In this document: one piece after another, positions 25,001-34,153 of the stretch
How positions within the stretch are numbered: position 1 is the first letter of the stretch
Layout: every line of letters starts with the position of its first letter
Source of the DNA: Bradyrhizobium sp. OK095
GTDB taxonomy: Bacteria > Pseudomonadota > Alphaproteobacteria > Rhizobiales > Xanthobacteraceae
Direction: 5' to 3'
DNA: 64,000 bases
NCBI RefSeq assembly: GCF_900109945.1
Contig: NZ_FOBX01000015.1
Span: forward strand, 21,001-85,000
Program-made: the position numbers and the translations under genes
Notes under the pieces: generated by a model
Databases searched by the model: none
What the model saw: only the letters and a program-made list of their open reading frames with translations
Told to the model about the DNA's origin: nothing

Positions 25001-25750
25001 ATGAAGGTCTTGGTGCCGGTAAAGCGGGTGGTCGATTACAACGTCAAGGTCCGCGTCAAGAGCGATGGATCGGGCGTTGAACTCGCCAACGTCAAAATGT
25101 CGATGAACCCGTTCGACGAAATCGCGGTCGAGGAAGCGCTGCGCCTGAAGGAAGCTGGCAAGGCCACCGAGGTCGTTGTGGTTTCCATTGGACCGGCGCA
25201 GGCGTCGGAGACGATCCGTACCGGACTCGCCATGGGCGCCGACCGCGGCATCCTGGTAAAGGCCGACGGCATTGTCGAGCCGCTGGCCGTCGCCAAGATT
25301 CTCAAGAAGATCGCCGACGAAGAGCAGCCCGGCCTGATCATTCTCGGCAAGCAGGCGATCGACGACGACAGCAATCAGACCGGCCAGATGCTGGCCGCGC
25401 TGCTCGGCTGGTCGCAGGCGACCTTCGCCTCGAAGCTCGAGGTCGACGGTTCTGACTTCAAGGTCACCCGCGAAGTCGACGGCGGCCTGCAGACCGTAAA
25501 GCTGAAGGGACCGGCGATCGTCACCACCGATCTCCGTCTCAACGAGCCACGCTACGCCTCGCTGCCCAACATCATGAAGGCCAAGAAGAAGCCGATCGCG
25601 GACAAGACCGTCGCCGATTACGGCGTCGATATCACCGCGCGCCTCGAAGTTCTGAAGACGACGGAGCCCGCGGGCCGCAAGGCAGGCGTCAAGGTCAAGG
25701 ACGTCGCCGAGCTTGTGTCGAAGCTCAAGAACGAAGCCGGGGTGCTCTGA
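25001..25750 (+). CDS. etfB: Electron transfer flavoprotein beta subunit
   Basis: A 249-residue ETF beta subunit starting MKVLVPVKRVVDYNVKV, with AGAGGA before the ATG. It carries the recognition-loop region MNPFDEIAVEEALRLKE and GKQAIDDDSNQTGQM, which belongs to the AMP-binding site. With EtfA it carries electrons from acyl-CoA dehydrogenases to ETF-quinone oxidoreductase. This is the beta-oxidation group rather than the nitrogen-fixation FixA type, judging by its neighbours and by the absence of fixCX. The stop overlaps the etfA start (TGATG). Confidence 0.96.
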   Translation: MKVLVPVKRVVDYNVKVRVKSDGSGVELANVKMSMNPFDEIAVEEALRLKEAGKATEVVVVSIGPAQASETIRTGLAMGADRGILVKADGIVEPLAVAKILKKIADEEQPGLIILGKQAIDDDSNQTGQMLAALLGWSQATFASKLEVDGSDFKVTREVDGGLQTVKLKGPAIVTTDLRLNEPRYASLPNIMKAKKKPIADKTVADYGVDITARLEVLKTTEPAGRKAGVKVKDVAELVSKLKNEAGVL

Positions 25751-26700
25751 TGACGACGCTGTTGATCGCTGAACACGAACACGAGGTCCTCAAGGACTCC
25801 ACCAACAAGGCGCTGACCGCGGCTTCCCAGCTTGGTGGCGACGTTCACGTGCTGGTCGCCGGCGGCGGGCAGGGCACCAAGGCTGCGGCCGAGGCGGCCT
25901 CGAAGCTCGCCGGCGTTGCCAAGGTGCTGGTCGCCGAGGGCGAGCCCTACGCGCACGATCTCGCCGAGCCGCTGGCCGCGCTGATCGTCTCGCTGGCGCC
26001 GTCCTATGACGCGATCATCGCGCCCGCGACCTCGCGCTTCAAGAACGTGATGCCGCGCGTCGCAGCCCTGCTCGACGTCATGCAGGTTTCGGAGATCACC
26101 AAGGTGGTCGCGCCCGATACCTATGAGCGCCCGATCTACGCCGGCAACGCCATCCAGACGGTGAAGTCGAAGGACGCCAAGAAGGTCATCACGGTCCGCA
26201 CCTCCACCTTCCAGGCGGCTGTGGCCGGTGGCAGCGCCCCGGTCGAGAGCGTTCAGGCCGCGGCCGATCCGGGCCTGTCGTCCTTCGTCGGCGAGGAAGT
26301 CGCCAAGAGCGATCGTCCCGAGCTGACCTCGGCCAAGATCATCGTCTCCGGCGGACGCGCCATGCAGAGCCGTGAGAATTTTGCCAAATACATCGAGCCG
26401 CTCGCCGACAAGCTCGGTGCCGGTGTCGGTGCCTCGCGTGCGGCGGTCGACGCCGGCTATGCGCCGAACGACTGGCAGGTCGGCCAGACCGGCAAGGTCG
26501 TGGCTCCCGAGCTCTATGTCGCCGTCGGTATTTCCGGCGCGATCCAGCATCTGGCCGGCATGAAGGACTCCAAGGTGATCGTTGCGATCAACAAGGACGA
26601 GGACGCGCCGATCTTCCAGGTCGCCGACTATGGTCTGGTCGCCGATCTCTACCAGGCGGTTCCTGAGCTCACCGAGGCGCTCGGCAAGCTCGGCAAGTAA
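25750..26700 (+). CDS. etfA: Electron transfer flavoprotein alpha subunit
   Basis: A 316-residue ETF alpha subunit. The C-terminal FAD domain shows IIVSGGRAMQSRENF, LGAGVGASRAAVDAGY, QVGQTGKVVAPELYVAVGISGAIQH and IVAINKDEDAPIF, all canonical. It is translationally coupled to etfB and followed by a strong terminator at 26712-26754, so etfBA end as a unit before the hydroxybutyryl-CoA dehydrogenase gene. Confidence 0.96.
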   Translation: MTTLLIAEHEHEVLKDSTNKALTAASQLGGDVHVLVAGGGQGTKAAAEAASKLAGVAKVLVAEGEPYAHDLAEPLAALIVSLAPSYDAIIAPATSRFKNVMPRVAALLDVMQVSEITKVVAPDTYERPIYAGNAIQTVKSKDAKKVITVRTSTFQAAVAGGSAPVESVQAAADPGLSSFVGEEVAKSDRPELTSAKIIVSGGRAMQSRENFAKYIEPLADKLGAGVGASRAAVDAGYAPNDWQVGQTGKVVAPELYVAVGISGAIQHLAGMKDSKVIVAINKDEDAPIFQVADYGLVADLYQAVPELTEALGKLGK

Positions 26701-26711
26701 AAATGGAGTAA

Positions 26712-26754
26712 AAACACCGGCCGGAGTGCTACACTCCGGCCGGTGTTTCTTTTT
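26712..26754 (+). terminator. Rho-independent terminator of etfBA
   Basis: A 17-bp perfect stem (26712-26728 with 26732-26748) closes on a three-base loop CTA and is followed by CTTTTT. The stem core is CACCGGCCGGAGTG. It starts 12 bases after the etfA stop. Confidence 0.92.
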
Positions 26755-26890
26755 CGAGGCGTTTTCTTTGGCGTGGGGCACGCCTTCGAAGCGATCAAAT
26801 CTAGGTTTCGAGCCAAGGTTCTGATTAAATCGGACCTCCCGGCTTGGGGATAACAGGCGCGATGTGCGCGCCGTTCCGGTGGATGACATT

Positions 26891-27772
26891 ATGGCGGCAG
26901 TGATCAAGAAGGTCGGCGTGATCGGCGCGGGGCAGATGGGCGGTGGCATCGCGCATGTTGCGGCGCTGGCCGGCTTCGACGTGGTCCTCAACGACATCTC
27001 GGCCGACCGTCTCAAGTCGGGCATGGCTACCATCAACGGCAATCTGGCGCGGCAGGTGTCCAAGAAGGGCGTGACCGAGGACGACAAGGCCAAGGCGATT
27101 GGGCGCATCACGCTCGCCGAAAAGCTGGACGGCCTCGCCGACTGCGACCTCGTGATCGAGACCGCGGTCGAGAAGGAAGAGGTCAAGCGCAAGATCTTCC
27201 ACGAGCTTTGCGCGGTGTTGAAGCCGGAGGCGATCGTCGCTTCCGATACCTCCTCGATCTCGATTACGCGTCTTGCTGCCGCCACCGACCGGCCCGAGCG
27301 CTTCATCGGCATTCATTTCATGAATCCGGTGCCGCTGATGGAGCTGGTCGAGCTGATCCGCGGCATCGCCACCGACGATTCGACCTTCGAGGCCTCCAAG
27401 GAATTCGTCGCCAAGCTCGGCAAGCAGGTCGCGGTCTCCGAGGATTTCCCGGCCTTCATCGTCAACCGTATTCTGCTGCCGATGATCAACGAGGCGATCT
27501 ACACGCTGTATGAAGGCGTCGGCAACGTCGAGGCCATTGATGCTGCGATGAAGCTCGGCGCCCACCATCCGATGGGCCCGCTGGAGCTTGCCGATTTCAT
27601 CGGCCTCGATACCTGCCTGTCGATCATGCAGGTCCTCCACGAGGGCCTCGCCGACTCCAAATACCGCCCGTGCCCGCTGCTGGTGAAATACGTCGAGGCC
27701 GGCTGGCTCGGCCGCAAGACCCAGCGCGGCTTCTACGACTACCGCGGCGCCAAGCCGGTTCCGACGCGGTAG
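26891..27772 (+). CDS. 3-hydroxybutyryl-CoA dehydrogenase
   Basis: A 293-residue short-chain 3-hydroxyacyl-CoA dehydrogenase. The NAD motif is VGVIGAGQMGGGIAH (residues 8-22). The catalytic region is FIGIHFMNPVPLMELVELI (about 135-153, active-site His in IHF), and VNRILLPMINEA and GAHHPMGPLELADFIGLD follow. It oxidises (S)-3-hydroxybutyryl-CoA to acetoacetyl-CoA in butyrate/PHB-linked metabolism or fatty acid oxidation, which suits the ETF genes just before it. The ATG at 26891 begins the conserved fold; a start at 26864 is possible but adds an unlikely leader. Because of the terminator it probably has its own promoter within 26755-26890. Confidence 0.93.
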   Translation: MAAVIKKVGVIGAGQMGGGIAHVAALAGFDVVLNDISADRLKSGMATINGNLARQVSKKGVTEDDKAKAIGRITLAEKLDGLADCDLVIETAVEKEEVKRKIFHELCAVLKPEAIVASDTSSISITRLAAATDRPERFIGIHFMNPVPLMELVELIRGIATDDSTFEASKEFVAKLGKQVAVSEDFPAFIVNRILLPMINEAIYTLYEGVGNVEAIDAAMKLGAHHPMGPLELADFIGLDTCLSIMQVLHEGLADSKYRPCPLLVKYVEAGWLGRKTQRGFYDYRGAKPVPTR

Positions 27773-27780
27773 GACTCTCT

Positions 27781-27944
27781 CGTGCCCCGGACGCTGCGCA
27801 GCGCGTTAGCGGTGCGCTGCAGAGCCGGGGCCCAGAGGCGGCGTGCACACTGAAGCATGGGTCCCGGCTCTGCGGTGCGTCACCATAGTGCGTCGAAGAC
27901 GCGCGTGAACGCGCTTATGGTGCCGCGCTGCGTCCGGGACACGA
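27781..27944. repeat. Long imperfect palindromic repeat, family C
   Basis: The left arm starts CGTGCCCCGGACGCTGCGCAG and the right arm ends GCGCTGCGTCCGGGACACG. Inner arms AGAGCCGGGGCCC and GGGTCCCGGCTCT (27822-27873) also pair. I recognise this shape from memory as a dispersed element of Bradyrhizobium intergenic DNA; the copy number cannot be judged from one copy. Confidence 0.6.
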
Positions 27945-28034
27945 GCAGTGCTCAGCTACGGCATCCACTCTGTGACAATTCATGTCGCGTTAACCCATCG
28001 CCCCTAGTGTCCGCCCGGTACGAGGGTTTGCGTA

Positions 28035-28229
28035 ATGGACATGATGGCGATGGTCAGCACCATGCTGGCCGCTCAGCAAGGCGCGACACAGTCGAATATC
28101 GCGGCGACGCTGATGAAGCAGAACGCGGACGCGGAGAAATCCACCGTCCTGACGCTGCTCGGCGCCGGTCAGCCCTCGCTCGCCAATGTCGGCTCAGGCG
28201 TCGGCGGCAACCTCAATATCTCGGCTTAA
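28035..28229 (+). CDS. YjfB-like putative motility small protein
   Basis: A 64-residue protein, MMAMVSTMLAAQQGATQSNIAATLMKQ, then NADAEKSTVLTLL and a C-terminal VGGNLNISA. The Ala/Met/Gln-rich helix followed by a short Asn-Leu-x-I-S/D tail resembles the YjfB family, annotated as putative motility protein in Bacillus and others. No flagellar gene is near. The stop TAA and the tlpA stop share the four bases TTAA (28226-28229). Confidence 0.65.
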   Translation: MDMMAMVSTMLAAQQGATQSNIAATLMKQNADAEKSTVLTLLGAGQPSLANVGSGVGGNLNISA

Positions 28230-28903
28230 AAAGACGCAGCGGCTGGGCCCAACGCGCCCCGGATCAGCTTGAGCGCATCCTCGCTCGCCCATTCCGCCGG
28301 CCCCGCGATCGTCGCGATCTCGCATCCCTGCGGGTCGACCAGCACCGAGGTCGGCATGCCCAGGGCCCGGCCTATCGCCTTAAGATCCTGGAAAACCTTG
28401 GCTTTCTGATCGCTGAAATAGCCGAGCCGGGTCAGATTGGCCTCTTTCAGGAAGGTCTTGGGCTTCTCGGCGTCGCGGGTGTCGATATTGATCGCCACCA
28501 CCTCGAAATTCGGGCCCGCAAGCTTGCCCTGGAGCTCGTCCAGCGCCGGCATTTCCTTCCGGCACGGCACGCACCAGGTCGCCCAGAGGTTCACCAGCAG
28601 TGTTTTGCCGCGGAAATCCGACAGTTTCTTCGGCTTGCCGTCGGAATCCTCGAAGGTGAGATCCGGCAGCTTCAGGGGGACGCTCGCCATGGTCAGGGCA
28701 GCCACCTCACCATGGGCGAGCGGGGCGATCTTTTGCGCCGTCGCCACCGCCGCCTTGCAGGCCGGATCGCCTGATGGCGCCCGGCTCAGGCCCAGCCCGT
28801 ACAGCGCGGCAAAGCCGGCCAACCCTCCGATCGCCACGGTGGCGATGACGAGGGGGATCCGGCGCGTGGCGGAGGGCTTCGGGTCGAGCATATCGTTTGT
28901 CAT
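28226..28903 (-). CDS. tlpA: TlpA, membrane-anchored thioredoxin-like protein for cytochrome aa3 assembly
   Basis: A 225-residue protein; starting at the second ATG (28891) gives 221 residues, the length I recall for Bradyrhizobium TlpA. A single N-terminal helix (IPLVIATVAIGGLAGFAALYGLGL) anchors it in the membrane with the thioredoxin fold in the periplasm. The active site is WATWCVPCRKEMPAL (about residue 115). Extra structural cysteines are at DPACKAAV and DPQGCEIAT, which in known TlpA form a second disulfide. It reduces ScoI and the CuA site of CoxB for copper insertion. It is divergent from argH with 88 bases between. Confidence 0.95.
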   Translation of the reverse strand: MTNDMLDPKPSATRRIPLVIATVAIGGLAGFAALYGLGLSRAPSGDPACKAAVATAQKIAPLAHGEVAALTMASVPLKLPDLTFEDSDGKPKKLSDFRGKTLLVNLWATWCVPCRKEMPALDELQGKLAGPNFEVVAINIDTRDAEKPKTFLKEANLTRLGYFSDQKAKVFQDLKAIGRALGMPTSVLVDPQGCEIATIAGPAEWASEDALKLIRGALGPAAASF

Positions 28904-28991
28904 CCGGTCGCAGATATGGCTATCAGAGGCCTCTTAATACGGCTGGCTGCGGCCAGCAAATCTGCGGCAAGCAAGGCGTGAGCAGGGGATC

Positions 28992-30389
28992 ATGAGCAAC
29001 AAGATGTGGGGCGGCCGGTTCTCGGAACGTCCCGACGAGATCATGGAAGAGATCAACGTCTCCATCGACGTCGATCGTCACCTCTTTGCCCAGGACATTG
29101 CCGCGTCCAAGGCCCACGCCGCGATGCTGGCCAACCAGGGCATCATCACGGCCTCTGATGCGAAAAATATCGGCAAGGGTCTAGACACGATTTTGTCAGA
29201 GATCGGCAAGGGCGACTTCACGTTCAAGCGTGCGCTCGAAGATATCCATATGAACGTCGAGAGCCGCCTGTCGGAGCTGATCGGCCCCGCCGCCGGCCGC
29301 CTGCACACCGCGCGCTCGCGCAACGACCAGGTCGCGATCGATTTCCGTCTCTATGTCCGCGACGTTCTCGACGAGACCGATGCCGCGCTCGCCGCGTTCC
29401 AGGCCGCGCTCGTCAATCGCGCGCTCGAACATGCCGCGACCGTGATGCCCGGCTTCACGCATCTCCAGACCGCGCAGCCCGTCACCTTCGGCCACCATCT
29501 GCTCGCCTATGTCGAGATGGCCGCGCGCGATCGCGGCCGTTTCCAGGACGCGCGCAAGCGGCTCAATGAATCCCCGCTCGGTGCTGCCGCGCTCGCCGGC
29601 ACCTCGTTCCCGATCGATCGTCATGCCACCGCGAAGGCGCTCGGCTTTGATCGTCCGATGGCGAACTCGCTCGACGCGGTCTCCGACCGCGATTTCGTGC
29701 TGGAGACGCTGTCGGCGGCCTCGATCTGCGCCGTGCACATGTCGCGCCTTGCCGAGGAGATCGTGATCTGGACCTCGCCGCTGGTTGGCATGATCCGCCT
29801 CAGCGACAAGTTCACCACGGGCTCCTCGATCATGCCGCAGAAGCGCAATCCTGACGCCGCCGAACTGGTGCGCGCCAAGACCGGCCGCGTCATCGGCGCG
29901 CTCAACGGTCTCCTGATCGTGATGAAGGGCCTGCCGCTCGCCTATCAAAAGGACATGCAGGAGGACAAGCAGGGCGCCATGGAGGGTTTTGCCGCGCTGT
30001 CATTGGCGATCCGTGCCATGACCGGCATGGTCCGCGATCTCGAACCCGATGAAGCGAAGATGAAGGCCGCCGCAGGCGAGGGCTATTCCACCGCGACCGA
30101 TCTCGCCGACTGGCTGGTACGGACGCTGAAGATGCCGTTCCGCGACGCCCACCACGTCACCGGCCGCATCGTGGCGAAGGCTGCCGAGGGCGGCGTGGCG
30201 CTGCACGAGCTGCCGCTCAAGGACATGCAGGCGATCGAGCCCAAGATCACCAAGGACGTGTTCGGGGTGCTCTCGGTCGAATCGTCGGTGAAGAGCCGGA
30301 CCAGCTTTGGTGGCACCGCGCCGAAGAACGTGATGTCACAGGCCAAGGCCTGGGTGAAGCGGCTGGAAAAAGAGCGAAAATTGGGCTGA
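28992..30389 (+). CDS. argH: Argininosuccinate lyase
   Basis: A 465-residue enzyme of the fumarase/aspartase superfamily that splits argininosuccinate into arginine and fumarate. It begins MWGGRFSERPDEIMEEINVS. TARSRNDQ (about 112) and the superfamily signature GSSIMPQKRNPD (about 278, with the mobile catalytic Ser) are intact. It heads an argH-lptM-lysA group, each gap under 100 bases. Confidence 0.97.
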   Translation: MSNKMWGGRFSERPDEIMEEINVSIDVDRHLFAQDIAASKAHAAMLANQGIITASDAKNIGKGLDTILSEIGKGDFTFKRALEDIHMNVESRLSELIGPAAGRLHTARSRNDQVAIDFRLYVRDVLDETDAALAAFQAALVNRALEHAATVMPGFTHLQTAQPVTFGHHLLAYVEMAARDRGRFQDARKRLNESPLGAAALAGTSFPIDRHATAKALGFDRPMANSLDAVSDRDFVLETLSAASICAVHMSRLAEEIVIWTSPLVGMIRLSDKFTTGSSIMPQKRNPDAAELVRAKTGRVIGALNGLLIVMKGLPLAYQKDMQEDKQGAMEGFAALSLAIRAMTGMVRDLEPDEAKMKAAAGEGYSTATDLADWLVRTLKMPFRDAHHVTGRIVAKAAEGGVALHELPLKDMQAIEPKITKDVFGVLSVESSVKSRTSFGGTAPKNVMSQAKAWVKRLEKERKLG

Positions 30390-30482
30390 GGGCAAAATTT
30401 CGCTTATGTTTCATGGTCATCCGGCCCTCGCCAGAGCGTGCCAATCTCTGTATGGTGCGGCCCGCGTAGTGGGGATTTCGTC

Positions 30483-30773
30483 GTGACGTCAAAGTTTCGC
30501 CCGGCCGGCTCGGGGTGGGCCATCATTGTCTTGAGCCTGACGGCGCTCGCGCTTGCCGGTTGTGGCCGCAAGGGCCCGCTGGATCTGCCGCCGACCGCCT
30601 CCAGCGCGTCCACGGCCAACGTCGCCCCGCCGACCGACACCGAGACCGAAACCCAGAGGACGCCGAGCGTGTTCAATCCCACCTATGGTGCGGATGCGGG
30701 GCCTGCTGCGACCAAGGGCAAGAAAAAACCGTTCATTCTCGACCCGCTGCTGGACGAAAGACCCAGCAAGTAG
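30483..30773 (+). CDS. lptM: LptM-like small outer-membrane lipoprotein
   Basis: A 96-residue protein from a GTG start. After a hydrophobic helix the lipobox LALAGC (Cys about residue 23) is followed at once by G-R-K-G-P-L-D-L-P, the LptM (YifL) signature; LptM helps the LptD lipopolysaccharide translocon mature. The rest is Pro/Thr-rich and disordered. It sits between argH and lysA, 23 bases before the latter, the same arrangement known in many proteobacteria where the small lipoprotein precedes lysA. Confidence 0.88.
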   Translation: MTSKFRPAGSGWAIIVLSLTALALAGCGRKGPLDLPPTASSASTANVAPPTDTETETQRTPSVFNPTYGADAGPAATKGKKKPFILDPLLDERPSK

Positions 30774-30796
30774 ACTGGGGCAACTGAGCCAACGCC

Positions 30797-32062
30797 ATGA
30801 ACCATTTCGACTATCGCAACGGCGTGCTGCACGCCGAGGCGGTGAACCTGTCCGAGCTGGCTGCGACCGTCGGCACGCCGTTCTATTGCTATTCGACCGC
30901 GACGCTCGAACGGCACTACCGCGTCTTCACGGAGGCCTTCGCCGGCGAGAAGGTGCTGGTCTGCTACGCCATGAAGGCGAACTCCAACCAGTCGGTGCTG
31001 CGGACGCTGGCCAAGCTTGGCGCCGGCGCCGACGTGGTCTCGGGCGGTGAATTGAAGCGCGCGCTGGCGGCGGGCATTCCCGCCAGCAAGATCCTGTTCT
31101 CCGGCGTCGGCAAGACCGAGGCCGAGCTTCGCGCTGCGCTTGCTGCCGACATCCTCTGTCTCAACGTCGAATCCGAGCCCGAGCTCGAGCTGCTGTCGCG
31201 CCTTGCGACCGAGATGGGCAAGACCGCGCGCATCTCGTTGCGCGTCAACCCGGACGTCGACGCCGGCACGCACGCCAAGATCTCCACCGGCAAGTCCGAG
31301 AACAAGTTCGGCATCCCGATCGTGCACGCCCGCGAGGTCTATGCACGCGCCGCTAAACTCCCCGGCATCGAGGTGACCGGGACCGACGTGCATATCGGCA
31401 GCCAGATCACCGACCTCTCCAGCATGGAGACCGCGTTCCGCATCCTCGCCGAGTTCGTACAGACGCTGCGCGCCGACGGTCACGACATTTCGCATGTCGA
31501 TTTCGGCGGCGGCCTCGGCATTCCCTACTACATGGACCGTGAGGCGCCGCCGGCACCCGACGCCTATGCGGCCATGGTCAGGCGCGTCAGCCACAATCTC
31601 GGCTGCACGCTGATGTTCGAACCCGGCCGCATGATCGTCGGCAATGCCGGCATCCTGGTCGCCAAGGTCATCTATGTGAAGCACGGCGACGGCAAGAATT
31701 TCGTCATCATCGACGCCGCCATGAACGATTTGATCCGCCCGACGCTGTACGAGGCTCATCACGACATCATGCCGGTGACGCAGCCGGCCAAGGGCGCGGC
31801 GATGATCTCGGCCGACGTCGTCGGCCCGGTCTGCGAGACCGGCGACTATCTCGCGCTCGACCGCACGCTGCCGACGCCGAAGCCGGGCGATCTCATCGCG
31901 ATCATGACCGCAGGCGCTTATGGCGCCGTGCAGGCCGGTACCTACAACACAAGGCCGCTGGTGCCCGAGGTGCTGGTGAAGGGCGATCAATACGCCGTCG
32001 TGCGTCCGCGCATCGAGGTCGAGCAGCTGATCGCGATGGACACGCCGGCGCCGTGGCTGTGA
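30797..32062 (+). CDS. lysA: Diaminopimelate decarboxylase
   Basis: A 421-residue PLP enzyme of the alanine-racemase-fold type catalysing the last step of lysine synthesis. The PLP lysine is in VCYAMKANSN (about residue 57). HIGSQITDL, the glycine-rich DFGGGLGIPY, FEPGRMIVGNAGILV and the substrate-binding Cys-Glu of VCETGDYLA (about 345) are all present. It ends the argH-lptM-lysA group and is followed by a repeat and a bidirectional terminator. Confidence 0.97.
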   Translation: MNHFDYRNGVLHAEAVNLSELAATVGTPFYCYSTATLERHYRVFTEAFAGEKVLVCYAMKANSNQSVLRTLAKLGAGADVVSGGELKRALAAGIPASKILFSGVGKTEAELRAALAADILCLNVESEPELELLSRLATEMGKTARISLRVNPDVDAGTHAKISTGKSENKFGIPIVHAREVYARAAKLPGIEVTGTDVHIGSQITDLSSMETAFRILAEFVQTLRADGHDISHVDFGGGLGIPYYMDREAPPAPDAYAAMVRRVSHNLGCTLMFEPGRMIVGNAGILVAKVIYVKHGDGKNFVIIDAAMNDLIRPTLYEAHHDIMPVTQPAKGAAMISADVVGPVCETGDYLALDRTLPTPKPGDLIAIMTAGAYGAVQAGTYNTRPLVPEVLVKGDQYAVVRPRIEVEQLIAMDTPAPWL

Positions 32063-32066
32063 ATTT

Positions 32067-32148
32067 GTAGCCCGGATGGAGCGAAGCGTAATCCGGGGTT
32101 GTCGCAGCGATCGGTGTCCCGGATTGCGCTTCGCTCCATCCGGGCTAC
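32067..32148. repeat. Palindromic repeat, family A, copy 1
   Basis: An 82-bp inverted repeat with ends GTAGCCCGGATGGAGCGAAG and its mirror CTTCGCTCCATCCGGGCTAC. It lies between lysA and the convergent tannase gene. Confidence 0.85.
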
Positions 32149-32160
32149 GGGACCTGACAA

Positions 32161-32196
32161 GACGCCGGCGGGCCTATGCTCGCCGGCGTTTCTTGT
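32161..32196. terminator. Bidirectional terminator between lysA and the tannase gene
   Basis: ACGCCGGCG (32162-32170) pairs with CGCCGGCGT (32181-32189) over a ten-base loop, followed by TTCTTGTT. The two flanking genes converge, so it may serve both. Confidence 0.65.
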
Positions 32197-32199
32197 TCG

Positions 32200-33936
32200 T
32201 CACGGCCCGTATTTCGGAGCCGGCTTCTGGTTGAAATCGTTCTCGTCGGTGACGCAGGTGAAGTTCGCCGCGTTGTTGGTGTCGCCGCTGCCGTTGTACT
32301 TCGCGACCTTGGGGAAGACGCAGAGCGGCCGGGTCATCTGAACCGCAGGCGGCGTATCGGCCACGAACTTCGCGGCGAGGATCGTGTCCGGCGCGACGCC
32401 GGCCTCGACCCATTTGACCAGCGGTGTGAGCGCATCGAACGTGTTGGGACCGGGGCCGCCGGCGCAATGGTACAGCCCGGGCACCATGAACAGCCGCGCG
32501 TAGCTCTGGGTCCGTCGCAGCGCCGGATTGCCGGGTCCGTTGCCGTGATCGAAGAAGCCGACCGGTTGGGCGCCCTGACCTTCATTCCCCACCAGCGCGA
32601 GGAAGTAATTGATGCTGCTCTGTGACGGGATCAGCGGGTCGGCCCAGCCGTGGTACATCAGCAGCTTGCCACCATGCCCTCTGAACTCGCCGAGATCGGT
32701 GCTGGTCGCGTTGAGCACCGCCGCAAGCTGATCATCCACCTTGTCGACGTCGCGGTGGAAATCGAAATTGGCAAAATTGGTTGCGCTTGCGGGGTAGCCG
32801 AAGCTCGGGCCGAACACCCAGTAGAACAGGCCGTCGAAGGCCGGTTCGGGAAATCGCTCCTGGAGGGCGAGGCCGAGGGCGAGGATATCGTCGGTCTCGT
32901 TGCCGCGTTCGGAGCCGGGATTGATGATCTGCCCGTTCACCGGGTCGATCGTGCCGGCGTAATAGCGCTGCATGGTCGTGACTTGGTCGGAGGTCAGGCA
33001 TGCAGGCGGTGCGTTGCCACCGGTGCAGAGCAGGACCTTCGGGTCGAAATGACAATCGCGCGGATCGGTCAGGAACTGATCGGTCTTGGCGCCGCCGTCC
33101 TGGCCGACGCATTGCTTGAGCACGGCCTGGTTGATCAGCGTCATCTGGCCGGCCTGGATGAACCGGCCCGGGCTCGCATGCGCGTTCTGCCAGCCGTAGA
33201 GTCCCGCCATGTGCAAATGGGTACGGTTGAATGCGGGAGCGCCGGCAAGGATGCCGTCATAATCGTTGGGGAAGCGCTGCGCCTCCATCAGGGCGTTCTG
33301 GCCGCCGGTTGAGCAGCCGGCGAAATAGGCCCGTTGCGAGCGCTGGCCGTAGAATGCGTTGACGATCTCCTTGCCCCGCTCGGTCATCAGGTGGATCGCC
33401 CGATAGCCGAAATCCTTGATCCGCTCGGGATGTCCGAACAGGCCGGTCGAAGGGCTCGCGGGATCGCCGAATTGAGCGGCGAGAGGATTGCCCATGTTGC
33501 CGGCCGAGCCGCAGAACAGCGGGTTGCATCCCGAAGATCCGGTGCCGAGATCGCTGTTGGTCGCAGCAAAACCGGCCTGAATGCCGATGGCGAGCTCGTT
33601 GTAGGTGATCACGCCCTGGAAGCCGCCACCGCCGGTGCCGAGGAACCTGCCGTTCCACGTGCTCTCGGGCAGCCAGACCTCGATCTTGATGCTGGAGTCA
33701 GAGCTGGGGATCAGGGTTGCGGTGACGCGGCAAAAAGCGGGTAGGCCGGTGATCGGGCTCGCGCCAGGCGGGACGAAGGTGCCGGTCGTGTTATCGTCCG
33801 CCGAATTGATCACCGTGTGCTGCAGTTGCAAGGATCGAAGATTGGTGCACGCCGTCGCCATGGCGGGCGAGGTGATTGCGACACAGGCAAACAGGGCCAT
33901 GGTCGCACCGACAAGTAAGTGTCGATGACGCTTCAT
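32200..33936 (-). CDS. Tannase/feruloyl esterase family secreted hydrolase
   Basis: A 578-residue alpha/beta hydrolase. The start at 33936 is backed by GGAGGA upstream and gives a clear signal peptide cleaved after SPAMA. The nucleophile motif is GCSTGGQNAL (about residue 206) followed by RFPNDYDGILAGAPA. YHGWADPLIPSQSS holds the catalytic Asp and VPGLYHCAGGPG the catalytic His. Many Cys residues occur (CNPLFC, a CxnC pair bracketing the triad), as in fungal tannases. It cleaves esters of gallic, ferulic or similar plant acids outside the cytoplasm, which suits a plant-associated soil bacterium. It has no obvious operon partner. Confidence 0.92.
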   Translation of the reverse strand: MKRHRHLLVGATMALFACVAITSPAMATACTNLRSLQLQHTVINSADDNTTGTFVPPGASPITGLPAFCRVTATLIPSSDSSIKIEVWLPESTWNGRFLGTGGGGFQGVITYNELAIGIQAGFAATNSDLGTGSSGCNPLFCGSAGNMGNPLAAQFGDPASPSTGLFGHPERIKDFGYRAIHLMTERGKEIVNAFYGQRSQRAYFAGCSTGGQNALMEAQRFPNDYDGILAGAPAFNRTHLHMAGLYGWQNAHASPGRFIQAGQMTLINQAVLKQCVGQDGGAKTDQFLTDPRDCHFDPKVLLCTGGNAPPACLTSDQVTTMQRYYAGTIDPVNGQIINPGSERGNETDDILALGLALQERFPEPAFDGLFYWVFGPSFGYPASATNFANFDFHRDVDKVDDQLAAVLNATSTDLGEFRGHGGKLLMYHGWADPLIPSQSSINYFLALVGNEGQGAQPVGFFDHGNGPGNPALRRTQSYARLFMVPGLYHCAGGPGPNTFDALTPLVKWVEAGVAPDTILAAKFVADTPPAVQMTRPLCVFPKVAKYNGSGDTNNAANFTCVTDENDFNQKPAPKYGP

Positions 33937-34060
33937 TCCGTCCTCCCTGATTTTTTTGCAGTCGTGTAGAGGCGACAGGATAGCCCACAACGAATACAAC
34001 TCAAGGATGAATCGTTACGTCGCGAAATAGTAGGTCAGCTCGCGCCTCGGTTGCGGGGAC

Positions 34061-34143
34061 GTAGCCCGGATGGTGCGCAGCGCAATCCGGGCCTCTCGTC
34101 ATCATGCAACAACCCGGATTACGCTGCGCTCCATCCGGGCTAT
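34061..34143. repeat. Palindromic repeat, family A, copy 2
   Basis: Ends GTAGCCCGGATGGTGCGCAG and CTGCGCTCCATCCGGGCTAT enclose a variable centre. It sits between the start of the tannase gene and the end of the dehydrogenase gene. Confidence 0.85.
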
Positions 34144-34153
34144 AGGACTGGCG

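Noticed and set aside
25001..26700. Reading etfBA as nitrogen-fixation fixAB
   Set aside because: No fixC, fixX or nif genes are near, and the neighbours are beta-oxidation type; the sequences fit housekeeping ETF better.
30683..31990. A 435-codon open frame antisense to lysA
   Set aside because: Composition is typical of the antisense of a high-GC gene; lysA on the plus strand has all catalytic motifs.
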